A stretch of 64,000 nucleotides of DNA from an uncultured bacterium (GCA_937958695.1 CALGNK010000011.1:1-64000); one strand, 5' to 3'. Shown: positions 18,627 through 27,786, counted from the stretch's first letter. Notes: a model not told the origin generated them from the letters alone. Translations and numbers: made by a program.

Positions 18627-19499
18627 ATGGTGGTAAGAGATGCTGCTGAGAATTCTACTATGGAAGTACTACCTCTTTCTAAGATTAAAGAGAATATTCC
18701 TAAACTCTTTGGTATTCCTTCTGGTATTCCTGGATTAGACACACTATTCTACACTTTTGAATACGAGGGGGACGAGGCAAAAAAGGTTCCCCTTGGAGGA
18801 TTCCCCTCTTCTGCGGTGATACATATAACAGGGATCCCTGATACTGGAAAGTCCCTTATGGGTGAACAGTTTGCTTTATCTCAGGCTAGCAGAGGCTACA
18901 ATGTACTTTTTGTAAGTGTTGAGATTCCCACACCTTTCCTCGCCCAAAGCCTAAAAGAGAGGGCTAGAGCTTTGAGGATAGAATGGGAAGAGATAGAGGA
19001 TAGGATCTTTGTTTTAGACATCACAAAATATCCTGAATTAAGAGATAATATAGTGAAGCTTGACCGAGTTATAGGTGAGACTATAGAAGCTAATAATATA
19101 AAATCTACTGTTGTTGACTCTATAACCGGTCTTTACGAAGGAAAGGAGATGATAGCTAGGACTATAGTAAGAAAACTATACGAAGTTATGAAAAAATATT
19201 ATCAGACGTCAATATTTATCTCCCAGAAAAGAAGTAGCCACGAAGAAGAGTCTTCCGAAGCTGCTGGTGGCTATGCTGTACCTCATATTCTAGACTGCAC
19301 AATAGTGTTATCTAAGATAGTACTTTCAAGCAAAACCTTGGCCAATCTATACAACAGACCATTAGGGGATACAATACATACCTTAAGAATAGATGGTTGT
19401 AGGATGTGCGGACATGATAGAAGAACACATCTTGTTGAAATAGACGAAAGAGGGATAATAAAAATAGTAGGGCCTATTGAAAATCTTGCAAGGAGGTGA
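18627..19499 (+). CDS. Single-domain KaiC/RadA-like ATPase
   Basis: A 290-residue RecA-fold ATPase with one KaiC domain. Walker A is GIPDTGKS (residues 69-76), the Walker B region is STVVDSITGLYEG, and SVEIPTPFLAQSLKERA resembles archaeal KaiC-like proteins. The C-terminus adds a short CRMCGHDRRTH motif, possibly a metal-binding knuckle. It is neither circadian KaiC, which has two domains, nor RadA, which lacks this tail and is encoded at 35332. The layout matches the archaeal single-domain KaiC family recorded as AF_0351-like. The start ATG has GGAGG nine bases upstream. The following gene is its usual partner and overlaps its stop region in ribosome-site spacing. Confidence 0.8.
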   Translation: MVVRDAAENSTMEVLPLSKIKENIPKLFGIPSGIPGLDTLFYTFEYEGDEAKKVPLGGFPSSAVIHITGIPDTGKSLMGEQFALSQASRGYNVLFVSVEIPTPFLAQSLKERARALRIEWEEIEDRIFVLDITKYPELRDNIVKLDRVIGETIEANNIKSTVVDSITGLYEGKEMIARTIVRKLYEVMKKYYQTSIFISQKRSSHEEESSEAAGGYAVPHILDCTIVLSKIVLSSKTLANLYNRPLGDTIHTLRIDGCRMCGHDRRTHLVEIDERGIIKIVGPIENLARR

Positions 19500-19503
19500 T
19501 GTT

Positions 19504-19887
19504 ATGAAGGAGGTAACACCTGTAAATGTAAATGTTCCATCTGCAGAAGAACTCTCTATGAAAGTATTTAACAAAGCTATAGAGATTTTAGGAGGGCCTA
19601 AGAAAATAATTATGTACAAAAAACTTACTTGGGTAGCTTCACTATTTGAATCCGCACTAGTCATTGTACTAAAAGAGATATTCAACAAGACAACAGATGA
19701 GATAGCCCAAGAACTTGGAATAGCAACAACCACGGTAAGAAGTATCCTAAGGGCAGAACCTGATAAGGCTATAGAATACCTTGAAAAGAGAATACAAGAA
19801 GAGACAACAGAAGAAGAAAATGTCCATATAGCAGGAGGATTAGCCAAAAAGGCTTTTGAAGAGATTAAAGCGGGGCTAGGGGTATAA
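19504..19887 (+). CDS. Small KaiC-neighbour protein with helix-turn-helix
   Basis: A 127-residue protein starting at ATG 19504 after AAGGAGGTGATGTT; an in-frame start 27 bases earlier lies within the KaiC-like gene and lacks a site. The centre, TDEIAQELGIATTTVRSILR (residues about 66-85), is a typical helix-turn-helix, preceded by GGPKKIIMYKKLTWVASLFE. From memory this corresponds to the probable regulatory domain described next to archaeal KaiC-like ATPases (near_KaiC). Its job is unknown; DNA binding controlled by the ATPase is a reasonable guess. The acidic C-terminal part is helical. Confidence 0.7.
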   Translation: MKEVTPVNVNVPSAEELSMKVFNKAIEILGGPKKIIMYKKLTWVASLFESALVIVLKEIFNKTTDEIAQELGIATTTVRSILRAEPDKAIEYLEKRIQEETTEEENVHIAGGLAKKAFEEIKAGLGV

Positions 19888-19910
19888 CCCCTAACCCCAA
19901 TGACAATTTT
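19872..19910 (+). terminator. Terminator overlapping the end of the KaiC-neighbour gene
   Basis: GGGGCTAGGGG (19872-19882) pairs with CCCCTAACCCC (19888-19898) with a single C-A mismatch. The loop is the stop-codon region TATAA. A short T run (TTTT at 19907-19910) lies eight bases after the stem, so termination may be only partial. Confidence 0.6.
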
Positions 19911-19925
19911 AGACCCCGCGAGAGC

Positions 19926-19955
19926 TTGAAATTTTAGATATAGTTATGATATACT
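19926..19955 (+). promoter_or_regulatory. Promoter of rpsT
   Basis: TTGAAA (19926-19931), an 18-base spacer and an extended -10 TGATATACT (TATACT at 19950-19955) stand 40 bases before the rpsT start. This is one of the closest matches to a sigma-A consensus in the window, as expected for a ribosomal protein gene. Confidence 0.75.
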
Positions 19956-19995
19956 CTCTAGAGAAAATTTGAGATAAAGGATGGAGGTTGAATAA

Positions 19996-20283
19996 GTGCC
20001 AAATACAAGGTCTGCAAAGAAACAGCTTAGAGCTTCTATAAGAAAGGCTGAAAGGAATAAGGCAGTTAAATCTAGAATTAAGACTGAGGTTAAGAAGTTT
20101 TTAGCATATATAGCGGCAAGGGATGTAAATGCTGCAAAGTCACAGATAAGTCTTGTTTGTAGTCTATTAGATAAGGCAGCCAAGAAGAACATTATACATG
20201 ACAATACTGCAAGCAGAAAAAAGTCGAGATTAATGAAGAGACTCAGTCTATTAGAGTCTCAAATGCTAACTGCTCAGGCCTAG
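19996..20283 (+). CDS. rpsT: 30S ribosomal protein S20
   Basis: A 95-residue basic helical protein that binds 16S rRNA early in 30S assembly. The opening MPNTRSAKKQLRASIRKAER and the later HDNTASRKKSRLMKRL are the S20 signature. It starts with GTG at 19996 behind GGAGGTTGAATAA. Its last 18 bases overlap the 3' end of the convergent holA gene, and its terminator hairpin lies inside holA. Confidence 0.95.
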   Translation: MPNTRSAKKQLRASIRKAERNKAVKSRIKTEVKKFLAYIAARDVNAAKSQISLVCSLLDKAAKKNIIHDNTASRKKSRLMKRLSLLESQMLTAQA

Positions 20284-21207
20284 AGAAATTATAAAATCTT
20301 CTAGGCCTTCTTTTGGTTTTACTTCTCCTGTTTTTATCCTTCTCTCAACTGAGAGGAGGAGTTTTATTTTTTTGATTAAGCCATCAGATGGGTAATCTCT
20401 GCTTATATTAAGGATAAATCTTGCATAGCCACTGGATATACCAAACACTTTTGCTAATTCTGATTCCTGAAGGTCTAAGGTCTTTGTATATAAAATCAGC
20501 TTATACCTTCTCCTTAACGCTGAAAGTAACTGCATTATCTCGCTATCAGGATAATATTCCTTTCTTAATAGAAAAAGTGCTTCAGATATCCGCCTTCTCT
20601 CTAGGAGATCTATAATCTGAAAACCGGCAAGTGTTGGAATACTCTTTATTACTTCTCTTACCTCTCCTTCCTCTATCCTTTCTTTATCACCTACTAAAAG
20701 TAATAGGGTATTCCATACCGAGAGAAGAAGGTATGGAGCCTGTAAAAGAGCGTTAGATAGCAAAACTAAAGAACTTTCTTCTATTACTTTTCCATGGTAC
20801 TTAGATAGTCCTCTTATAAGTTCCCTTATGTATATTTCAGCTTCTCTAGGATTAGGCGGAGATAGAACAACTTGTCTACTCTTAGGTATCTTTATTGGGG
20901 TATCCGCATCTATAACTAGATATATATCATCTGGAATACTTTTAATTTTTAAAGGACTATTAAGTTTTGCTATGATAAGTTTTATTGTTGGTATAAGGAC
21001 GTTCCTTGCATTTCTTATCTCCTGCTCTAACTCTATTTCTGATTCTGTTCTCACTAATATAGTATCACCTTTAGCCCTTAAAAGGTTATAGATCCTTGAA
21101 ACTATATCATCCTTAAGGAAGTCCCAATCTCCAATTAAGACATAAATATGAGAGACTTCTCCAGTTTTTAGATCATTTATTATCTTTATGTAATCTGGTA
21201 TATCCAA
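20266..21207 (-). CDS. holA: DNA polymerase III delta subunit (clamp loader)
   Basis: A 313-residue protein with the HolA pattern: N-terminal segment VSHIYVLIGDWDFLKDDIVSRI, a mid region SKYHGKVIEESSLVLLSNAL, and the C-terminal helical part ISSGYARFILNISRDY. The delta subunit opens the beta sliding clamp. It probably starts with TTG at 21207, preceded at a longish spacing by GGAGG, and overlaps the comEC end by 35 bases. The comEA-comEC-holA order (followed by convergent rpsT) is conserved in many Firmicutes. Sequence divergence is high, as usual for this family. Confidence 0.85.
   Translation of the reverse strand: MDIPDYIKIINDLKTGEVSHIYVLIGDWDFLKDDIVSRIYNLLRAKGDTILVRTESEIELEQEIRNARNVLIPTIKLIIAKLNSPLKIKSIPDDIYLVIDADTPIKIPKSRQVVLSPPNPREAEIYIRELIRGLSKYHGKVIEESSLVLLSNALLQAPYLLLSVWNTLLLLVGDKERIEEGEVREVIKSIPTLAGFQIIDLLERRRISEALFLLRKEYYPDSEIMQLLSALRRRYKLILYTKTLDLQESELAKVFGISSGYARFILNISRDYPSDGLIKKIKLLLSVERRIKTGEVKPKEGLEDFIISLGLSS
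20276..20316 (+). terminator. rpsT intrinsic terminator inside the holA coding region
   Basis: AGGCCTAGA (20276-20284) pairs perfectly with TCTAGGCCT (20300-20308) across a 15-base loop, followed by TCTTTTGG. It begins within the last rpsT codons and lies entirely within the 3' coding part of holA on the other strand. Confidence 0.75.
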
Positions 21208-22549
21208 TATAAATCAATCCTCCAATGATAACATACATTGATACTAATTCTATTATACTTGGATTATAAACAATTTCATAGGTCATACTGTTGCCCAAAT
21301 CTACTACACGTAATAAAAGATAAACAACTGGTTTTATTATAATGCTTGCCAGATGAGTAATAAAGGGAACTGTAAATGTCGATAAGGAAAGAATAAATCC
21401 ACCAATTGTCAAAAGAGAAATCAAGGGGGATAGTATTATATTTATTGGAAAACTTATCAAGGGTAAAGTTCCATTTTTGTATAAGAGTAATGGAGCCAAA
21501 ATTCCCTGCACTACTAATGTTGGCATTATAAAGTCTAGCTTTTTTATCCTTATTAGAGGCAAGATGTATACAAGGCTAAAGGTAGCCAAGAAACTTAATT
21601 GAAAACTTGAGCCGAAGAGAGCCGTTGGATCGAAGGCTAATATTAATAATCCAGAAAAGGCTAGACTCGAAGGAGGATCGTAATCTTCGTATATGACACG
21701 GGCTAGAATATTTATACCCATCATAATACTTGCCCTTATTACACTTATCTCTAGTCCTGTAATAAAGGCGTATAAAATAATCATTGGAAAAAGTAAAAGT
21801 AGCCATAAACCTGACAATAGGGGCATTATTGCAGATGCGATAATAGAAACCTGAGCCCCAGAAACTACCAATGTATGTATAAGGCCAGTAACTTTAAATC
21901 TTCTATAGGTTTCGTATGGGAGCTCTTCACTTATACCCAAGACCATTGCCATAATGAGTTCTGATTCCTCACTATCAAAATAAATGGAAGTACGACTTTT
22001 TATTCTAGATTTTATACTGTAGAGATATCTCTTAAGAGATATGATTGGTCTTGATAGAATCTCTATTTTCTCTGGATATACGGTGCCTATAACTCTTTCC
22101 TGAAATTGTCTCTTACTTTTATCAACTATTTTATTTGCATAGACCTTTCCGGTAATAGACAACCTATCATCAATTTGACAATTATCTTTTTTTGTTTTTA
22201 CATCTAACACCCCATAGTATCCCTTATCATTCAAGATTATATCTCCAACCCTTAATCCGTACCTTGATATATCCTTTACCGAACAGATTATATAAACTTT
22301 AGAACCTGAAATTTTCTCTACTGATCTTATAGAAGCTATATATCTATCATAGTTTCTAGCTGTCCACCAAGCACTCAAAAGTATTATAATTAAAACCAAG
22401 CTTACTTTCTCTCTTATGAATAGAAATACTAGCGCTAAGATTAAAAGTGGTAGAAAGATTAATTTTATATACCCGAAGATGAGAATACCAATAACTACAG
22501 AAAAGAAAAGTATTACACTAGGTCTACCTTTTATCTCATTCCACAACAA
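21173..22549 (-). CDS. comEC: ComEC/Rec2-type DNA uptake channel, short form
   Basis: A 458-residue membrane protein. An N-terminal pair of helices precedes a DUF4131-like extracytoplasmic region, then the competence domain with the signature GLIHTLVVSGAQVSIIASAI and many transmembrane helices. It ends after the membrane domain, so the C-terminal metallo-beta-lactamase-like domain of typical 700-residue ComEC proteins is absent. The predicted start is TTG at 22549, which overlaps comEA by 14 bases. ComEC forms the inner-membrane channel for single-stranded DNA in natural transformation. Confidence 0.88.
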   Translation of the reverse strand: MLWNEIKGRPSVILFFSVVIGILIFGYIKLIFLPLLILALVFLFIREKVSLVLIIILLSAWWTARNYDRYIASIRSVEKISGSKVYIICSVKDISRYGLRVGDIILNDKGYYGVLDVKTKKDNCQIDDRLSITGKVYANKIVDKSKRQFQERVIGTVYPEKIEILSRPIISLKRYLYSIKSRIKSRTSIYFDSEESELIMAMVLGISEELPYETYRRFKVTGLIHTLVVSGAQVSIIASAIMPLLSGLWLLLLFPMIILYAFITGLEISVIRASIMMGINILARVIYEDYDPPSSLAFSGLLILAFDPTALFGSSFQLSFLATFSLVYILPLIRIKKLDFIMPTLVVQGILAPLLLYKNGTLPLISFPINIILSPLISLLTIGGFILSLSTFTVPFITHLASIIIKPVVYLLLRVVDLGNSMTYEIVYNPSIIELVSMYVIIGGLIYIGYTRLHKDNK

Positions 22550-23117
22550 TCAAATCCTTAATAGCTTCAAACTTTTTCTCACCTATCCCGGATACTTTCT
22601 TTATCTCTTCTATACTCTTAAAGGGACCATTAGTCTCTCTATAAGAGACTATTCTCTCAGCAAGGGCAGGCCCTATACCTGGTAATTCTTCCAGCTCTTT
22701 AGTGCTTGCAGTATTTATATTTATCTTCTTACTATTAGTAACAAGCGTTTCGCCTTGACTATCTTTAATATCTGAAGAGGTATCTAAAGTCTTCAATTTA
22801 GAGGGGACTAAGATCTTTGAACCATCAGTTACCTTGCTTGCCAGATTTATTGCATCCAAATCAGCTTCAGATGTTGGTCCACCAGCAACTTGAATTGCAT
22901 CGGCAACCCTTGAGTCTGACGATATATAGTATAGCCCTGGATTTCTTACCGCCCCACCTATATGAACAGCGATCTTAAAACTCTTAGGTTCTTCATCCTC
23001 TATAATGATAGAAGGCTCTTCTTTTTTCTCCTCTCTAACTGGTCTATTTAGAGAGAAAAGAAGAGCCCCAATCAAAACTATAATTATACCTACTAAATAC
23101 TTCTCTCTATTATTCAC
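22536..23117 (-). CDS. comEA: Competence protein ComEA (DNA receptor)
   Basis: A 193-residue protein with an N-terminal transmembrane anchor (LVGIIIVLIGALLFSL), an SLBB domain (KIAVHIGGAVRNPGLYYI, then DAIQVAGG), a linker and a C-terminal helix-hairpin-helix pair (ININTASTKELEELPGIGPA). This is the full ComEA architecture: a membrane-anchored protein that binds double-stranded DNA and hands it to ComEC. It begins with GTG at 23117, two bases past the leuS stop. Confidence 0.93.
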   Translation of the reverse strand: MNNREKYLVGIIIVLIGALLFSLNRPVREEKKEEPSIIIEDEEPKSFKIAVHIGGAVRNPGLYYISSDSRVADAIQVAGGPTSEADLDAINLASKVTDGSKILVPSKLKTLDTSSDIKDSQGETLVTNSKKININTASTKELEELPGIGPALAERIVSYRETNGPFKSIEEIKKVSGIGEKKFEAIKDLIVVE

Positions 23118-23118
23118 C

Positions 23119-25563
23119 TTAATCGGTTACTATATTTATAAGTCTCTCTGGAACAGTAATAATATTCTTTATCTCCTTACCTTCGATAAACCTTCTTACC
23201 CTGGGAAGCTGTAATACTATATTCTTTAGTTTTTCCATATCTCTCTCATCGGTTTTTATCTTATCTCTAAGCTTTCCATTTACCTGAATTACTAACTCGT
23301 ACTCAAACTGCTTCATAAGGTCTGAATCATACTCTGGCCATCTCTCCTTAAATATACTCTCTCTATGCCCTAGTTTTTCCCAGAGTTCTTCTGCTATATG
23401 TGGTGTAAATGGCGATAAAAGTATCAAAAATGTCTCTAATGTATCTCTAAGAATAGTCTTCTTTGCCCTCTTTACCGTATCAATATTTCCACCAAGGAAG
23501 TTACTCCATTCCATCAACGCACTTATTGCAGTATTCAGATGAAATCTCTCTATTATATCTTCTGTGACCCTCTTTACTGTAATATGTCTCCATTTTATAA
23601 GTTCTCTTTCTATTCCACTATCTACAGCATCATCATCGCTATTTAAAGCGAAAGTTAGTTCATCATAGAGCCTCCATATACGATTAAGGAATCTCCACAT
23701 CCCATCAACGCCTTCATCACTCCATTCTAGCTCCTTTTCTGGAGGAGAGGCAAAAAGGATAAAGAGTCTTAACGTATCGGCAGAATACTTTTCTATTATA
23801 GGGGAAGGTTCGACAATATTACCGAGAGACTTTGACATAGCGGTTCCGTCTTTTAATACCATCCCCTGAGTAAATAAGTTTGTAAATGGTTCTTCAAAGC
23901 CTACGTACCCTGCATCGTATAAGACCTTGGTAAAGAATCTAGAATAGAGAAGATGTAAGACAGCATGCTCTACTCCTCCAATATACCTATCCACCGGCAT
24001 CCAATATGCCACAACATCTTTACTGAAAGGAGATTTATCATTGTGGGGATCGGTAAACCTATAATAGTACCATGAAGAGCATATAAATGTTGCCATGGTG
24101 TCTGTCTCTCTTTTGGCAGGTCCTCCACACTTTGGACAGGTAGTATTTACAAATTCCTCTGACTTAGCTAATGGCGATATGGTACCAGTAGGTGTAAAGT
24201 CTATATCCTCAGGGAGAAGGACAGGCAGGTCTTCCTCTGGAACAGGAACTGTGCCACATTTATCACAGTAAACAATTGGGATAGGTGCACCCCAATATCT
24301 CTGGCGAGAGATAAGCCAATCTCTAAGCCTATAATTTACCTTCGGCTCAGCAAGCCCCTTTTCCTTAAGATATTCAACTATCTTAATCTTTGCTATCTCA
24401 TTGTAAAGGCCATTAAATATAGAAGAGTTTACTAATAAACCCTCTCCCTCGTACGAATTATCTAATTCTCCATCTGGAGATTCCCCAGGCGGTAATATAA
24501 CAGTCCTTATAGGGATTCCATGCTTTTTAGCAAAATCAAAATCCCTTTCATCATGGGCAGGAACACCCATAATTGCACCCGTACCATATTCCTGGAGGAC
24601 ATAGTTTGTTATCCATACAGGGATCTCTTCACCATTGGCAGGGTTTATAGCGTGAAGCCCGGTAAATACACCAAACTTTTCCTCCTTGTTATTTGATGCC
24701 TTTATCTTTGAAAGGAGTTCCTCCACATCTTCTTTTCTAAACTGAGGGGATCTTTTCATCTCTTCTATAAGGCTAGATTCGTTAGATACAGCAAAGAATG
24801 TAGCACCAAAGAGCGTATCGGGTCTAGTAGTAAAAACCCTTACATCTCTATCTATCTCCTTTATCTTAAATACAATCTCTGCTCCAACGCTCTTACCTAT
24901 CCAGTTCCTCTGCATAATCTTTACATGCTCAGGCCAACCTGGTAGCTTGTCTAGGTCGTCTAGAAGCCTCTCCGCATAATCGGTAATCTTGAAGAACCAC
25001 TGCTCTAAATATCTTTCCTCTACAGGTTGATGGCATCTCCAACAGGTTCCGTCTATTACTTCTTCGTTTGCTGTAACTGTCTTACAGTTTGGGCACCAGT
25101 TCACTTTCGCCTTACCTTTATATGCCAATCCCCTCTTATAGAGTAACAAGAAAAACCACTGAGTCCACTTGTAATAACTTGGATCACAGGTAGCTAGTTC
25201 TCTATTCCAATCATATGATATGCCTAATCTTTTTAGTTGCTTCCTCATATTCTCTATATTGCTCCAGGTCCACTTTGCAGGATGTATACCCCTCTTTATA
25301 GCTGCATTCTCCGCAGGTAGTCCAAATGCATCCCAACCCATAGGGTGTAGTACATTGTAACCTTTAAACCTATAGTAACGAGCTATTACATCACCAAGGA
25401 CATAGTTTCTCACATGCCCCATATGTATATCCCCTGAGGGATACGGGAACATCTCTAAGATATATGCCTTTGGCAAAGAGGTATCATCTTTAGCCTCATT
25501 TAAACCTTCTTTAGCCCATCTCCTTTGCCACTTTTCTTCTATAACACTAGGATTATAGTCCAT
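23119..25563 (-). CDS. leuS: Leucyl-tRNA synthetase
   Basis: An 814-residue class I synthetase. The HIGH motif appears as HMGH in [20 protein letters not shown]. The CP1 editing domain contains the threonine-rich [13 protein letters not shown] and the [19 protein letters not shown] segment. Zinc-like CysXXCys pairs occur at CPNC...CWRC and CDKCG...CPKCGG. The KMSKS loop reads AMSKS ([10 protein letters not shown]), a conservative variant of the first position. The C-terminal anticodon-binding domain is present. Upstream there is no visible T-box leader in the 89 bases before the next gene. Confidence 0.96.
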   Translation of the reverse strand: MDYNPSVIEEKWQRRWAKEGLNEAKDDTSLPKAYILEMFPYPSGDIHMGHVRNYVLGDVIARYYRFKGYNVLHPMGWDAFGLPAENAAIKRGIHPAKWTWSNIENMRKQLKRLGISYDWNRELATCDPSYYKWTQWFFLLLYKRGLAYKGKAKVNWCPNCKTVTANEEVIDGTCWRCHQPVEERYLEQWFFKITDYAERLLDDLDKLPGWPEHVKIMQRNWIGKSVGAEIVFKIKEIDRDVRVFTTRPDTLFGATFFAVSNESSLIEEMKRSPQFRKEDVEELLSKIKASNNKEEKFGVFTGLHAINPANGEEIPVWITNYVLQEYGTGAIMGVPAHDERDFDFAKKHGIPIRTVILPPGESPDGELDNSYEGEGLLVNSSIFNGLYNEIAKIKIVEYLKEKGLAEPKVNYRLRDWLISRQRYWGAPIPIVYCDKCGTVPVPEEDLPVLLPEDIDFTPTGTISPLAKSEEFVNTTCPKCGGPAKRETDTMATFICSSWYYYRFTDPHNDKSPFSKDVVAYWMPVDRYIGGVEHAVLHLLYSRFFTKVLYDAGYVGFEEPFTNLFTQGMVLKDGTAMSKSLGNIVEPSPIIEKYSADTLRLFILFASPPEKELEWSDEGVDGMWRFLNRIWRLYDELTFALNSDDDAVDSGIERELIKWRHITVKRVTEDIIERFHLNTAISALMEWSNFLGGNIDTVKRAKKTILRDTLETFLILLSPFTPHIAEELWEKLGHRESIFKERWPEYDSDLMKQFEYELVIQVNGKLRDKIKTDERDMEKLKNIVLQLPRVRRFIEGKEIKNIITVPERLINIVTD

Positions 25564-25652
25564 ACTGCCGTTTTAACCCTCCATCAACCAATAGGATAGT
25601 CTATTTTGAGTATGAGTTTATATTATCTATCCTTATCTGTCAAGATTTTATG

Positions 25653-26360
25653 TTACTCTATACTCATATATAATATCTTTGTTTTTGTTGGTAAGTTGCC
25701 TTTTGAGATCTTGATTATCTTACTCGTCTTCTCTAAACCAGGTATAACCTTCTTTATATCGTCTAAGGAGGCCAGGACCTTCAAACCATATGGGTCTATT
25801 CTATAATGCATAATGATAACCATCTTAGGATTTAGCTTCTGTATAATATTTAGAGCCTTTTCAGCATCAATAGTATATACTCCGCCAACAGGAATAAATA
25901 TTACGTCTGTCCCCTTAAGCTTTTCATACTGTTCCTGCGTAAGTTCATCCTCTCCATAGTCACCAAAATGTGCAAAATTAATACCATCCAGTGTCCACTT
26001 AAAGATAATATTACTGCCCCTCAATGTTCCGCCCTTATTGTCATGAAAAGAAGAGATTGCTATAAATTTTATTCCTCTGGCTTCTCCATTATCTCTAACT
26101 ATTATAGGATTTCCCTTTACCATTGAGACATTGTTATGGTCTGAATGGGTGTGGCTCACCGTTACAATATCTGCAGTTACATCTGGCATAGGAAAACCAA
26201 CTGCAGGATTAAATGGGTCAGTGACTATAGAGACAGAGCTAGACTTTATTAAGAATGTAGCATGACCGAAGTATGTTATCTCTACATTATCTTCACTTCC
26301 ATATACAGTTCCAGCAGACACCAACAGTATAAATGCAATCAACAAAATTTTATAAAACAT
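25653..26360 (-). CDS. Exported metallo-beta-lactamase-fold hydrolase (UlaG/UPF0173-like)
   Basis: A 235-residue protein with a signal peptide (about residues 1-21, ending VYGSED). The rest is an MBL fold: ITYFGHATFLIKSSSVSIVTDP, the metal motif SHTHSDHNN, a distal His region FAHFGDYGE, and VIIMHYRID near the end. This is the pattern of the UPF0173/UlaG L-ascorbate-lactonase-like group, whose substrates are mostly unknown. Export is unusual for that group. It shares an overlapping divergent promoter with the ceramidase-like gene at 26477. Confidence 0.82.
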   Translation of the reverse strand: MFYKILLIAFILLVSAGTVYGSEDNVEITYFGHATFLIKSSSVSIVTDPFNPAVGFPMPDVTADIVTVSHTHSDHNNVSMVKGNPIIVRDNGEARGIKFIAISSFHDNKGGTLRGSNIIFKWTLDGINFAHFGDYGEDELTQEQYEKLKGTDVIFIPVGGVYTIDAEKALNIIQKLNPKMVIIMHYRIDPYGLKVLASLDDIKKVIPGLEKTSKIIKISKGNLPTKTKILYMSIE

Positions 26361-26393
26361 TTCTCATCCTTCCCTTTATCTTTTGTAATAACT

Positions 26394-26422
26394 ATTATAC
26401 CATATGCCCTTTTCTTAATTAA
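26394..26422 (-). promoter_or_regulatory. Promoter of the exported MBL-fold gene
   Basis: On the minus strand TTAATT (26422-26417), a 17-base spacer and a perfect TATAAT (26399-26394) precede the gene by 33 bases. The -35 overlaps that of the divergent promoter. Confidence 0.6.
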
Positions 26423-26447
26423 CTGTTGATAGATTTTAGGGTATAAT
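26419..26447 (+). promoter_or_regulatory. Promoter of the ceramidase-like gene
   Basis: TTAACT (26419-26424), 17 bases, then a perfect TATAAT (26442-26447). Its -35 shares four bases with the -35 of the divergent gene, so the polymerases should compete. Confidence 0.6.
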
Positions 26448-26476
26448 ATTAAAAACTACCTTTATAAGGAGGATAT

Positions 26477-27739
26477 ATGAGTCTATTTGTTGGTTATGGA
26501 GAAAGCGTAATTACCCCTTCTTTATCTCTTAATATTGACCTTACAGGTTATGGATTTTATCTACACAGGAAAGGAGAGAATGTCCTATCCGACCTAAAAG
26601 CTAGGGCAATATACCTAGATGATGGTAAGAATAAGATTGTCCTTTTAAGTTGTGATTTAATAGGGTTTTCCATAGACTTTGCAGATAGTCTTAGAGAAGA
26701 GATAGCTAGTATAGAAGGGATAGAAGTAAAAAATGTGACAATAAGCTGTACCCATACACACTCTGGACCTGCAGTTCAAACACTGAGAGGATTAGGAAAT
26801 GTTAATAAAGAGTATCTAAACGAGTTAGGAGAAAAGATTGTATCTACTGTAGGATATGCCAAAGGAGATTTAAGAGAAGCAAGAGTCTTTTATCACAGTG
26901 AGATTATAGAGCCAATCGGATTTAACAGAAGATTAAAGGATTTTAAGCCTATAGACCCGTATTTAAATATTCTTCTATTTGAAAGGAATGATAAAAGTAT
27001 ATTCCTGACAAATTATCCGTGCCATCCAGTAGTCCTCGGAAGGACTAAGGATATATCAGCAGACTGGCCAGGTGAACTAGTTCAGCATATAGAGAATGAA
27101 GGGGATAGCTGTATATTTTTTCAAGGGTTCTGCGGTGATATAGACCCAGTGACAAATATGAACAGATGGGGAGCGGGAACAAAAAGAGATATTGAGCTTT
27201 TGGGCTATATATTAGCTAATAGGGCATTAAAGGCTAAGGTGTATGGAAAAGAAGTTAAGGATGCTAAGATAGGCTCTATAGAGAATAGAATAAAGCTTCC
27301 TCTTCAGATCCCTTCCAAAGAAGAAATGGAGAAAGATGCAAGGTATTGGTTAGAGGTTTATAAATATGACGATAATGCAAAAAGATTCATAGAAGAATGG
27401 CTAAAAGAGGCAGAATCTTCTTATAAAGCCTTTATAGAAAATCCACTCATAGAAAATATTCCTATACAGGGGATAAGCATTGGAGATGTAAAAATTATAG
27501 GTATCCCAGGTGAGGTATTCTGTGAACATGGGCTAAGACTGAGAGAAAGATACCCTATGTTACTTACCTTTGGGTATACAAATGGACTCGTAGGATATAT
27601 CCCTGTTAGGGATGCCTATAGGAATAGTAAAGACTATGCTTCTTACATTGCACCTAAGATCTTTAATGTATTTCCTTTCTCTCAAGATATAGAAGATATA
27701 ATATTAGAAGAGGCTTTTAGAGTTTTAGATAAAATTTAG
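26477..27739 (+). CDS. Neutral/alkaline ceramidase-like hydrolase, cytoplasmic form
   Basis: A 420-residue protein matching the N-terminal domain of neutral ceramidases. It has VGYGESVITPSL at the start, the zinc/substrate stretch TISCTHTHSGPAVQ, the NYPCHPVVLG zinc His motif and FFQGFCGDIDPVTN. The canonical C-terminal immunoglobulin-like domain is missing, and there is no signal peptide. Bacterial short members are common in saccharolytic thermophiles and soil bacteria, and their substrate is uncertain. A lipid amide or a sugar amide is possible. The start follows AAGGAGGATAT. Confidence 0.8.
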   Translation: MSLFVGYGESVITPSLSLNIDLTGYGFYLHRKGENVLSDLKARAIYLDDGKNKIVLLSCDLIGFSIDFADSLREEIASIEGIEVKNVTISCTHTHSGPAVQTLRGLGNVNKEYLNELGEKIVSTVGYAKGDLREARVFYHSEIIEPIGFNRRLKDFKPIDPYLNILLFERNDKSIFLTNYPCHPVVLGRTKDISADWPGELVQHIENEGDSCIFFQGFCGDIDPVTNMNRWGAGTKRDIELLGYILANRALKAKVYGKEVKDAKIGSIENRIKLPLQIPSKEEMEKDARYWLEVYKYDDNAKRFIEEWLKEAESSYKAFIENPLIENIPIQGISIGDVKIIGIPGEVFCEHGLRLRERYPMLLTFGYTNGLVGYIPVRDAYRNSKDYASYIAPKIFNVFPFSQDIEDIILEEAFRVLDKI

Positions 27740-27759
27740 ATATGTCAACAAATACTAAA

Positions 27760-27786
27760 AGGCCCCGGTATCTCCGGGGCTTTAAT
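27760..27786. terminator. Bidirectional terminator between convergent genes
   Basis: GCCCCGG (27762-27768) pairs with CCGGGGC (27774-27780) around TATCT. AAAA lies on the left and TTTAATTT on the right, so each strand has a T run after the stem. It serves the ceramidase-like gene and the oxidoreductase gene ending at 27787. Confidence 0.85.

Noticed and set aside
19383-19847. Long minus-strand frame of 154 codons opposite the KaiC-neighbour gene
   Set aside because: It is antisense to a gene with a good ribosome site and helix-turn-helix; its serine-rich translation is typical of shadow frames here.
25564-25652. Possible T-box or other leader before leuS, in the 89 bases next to its start
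   Set aside because: No T-box sequence, specifier hairpin or antiterminator could be seen, and the gap is too short for one.
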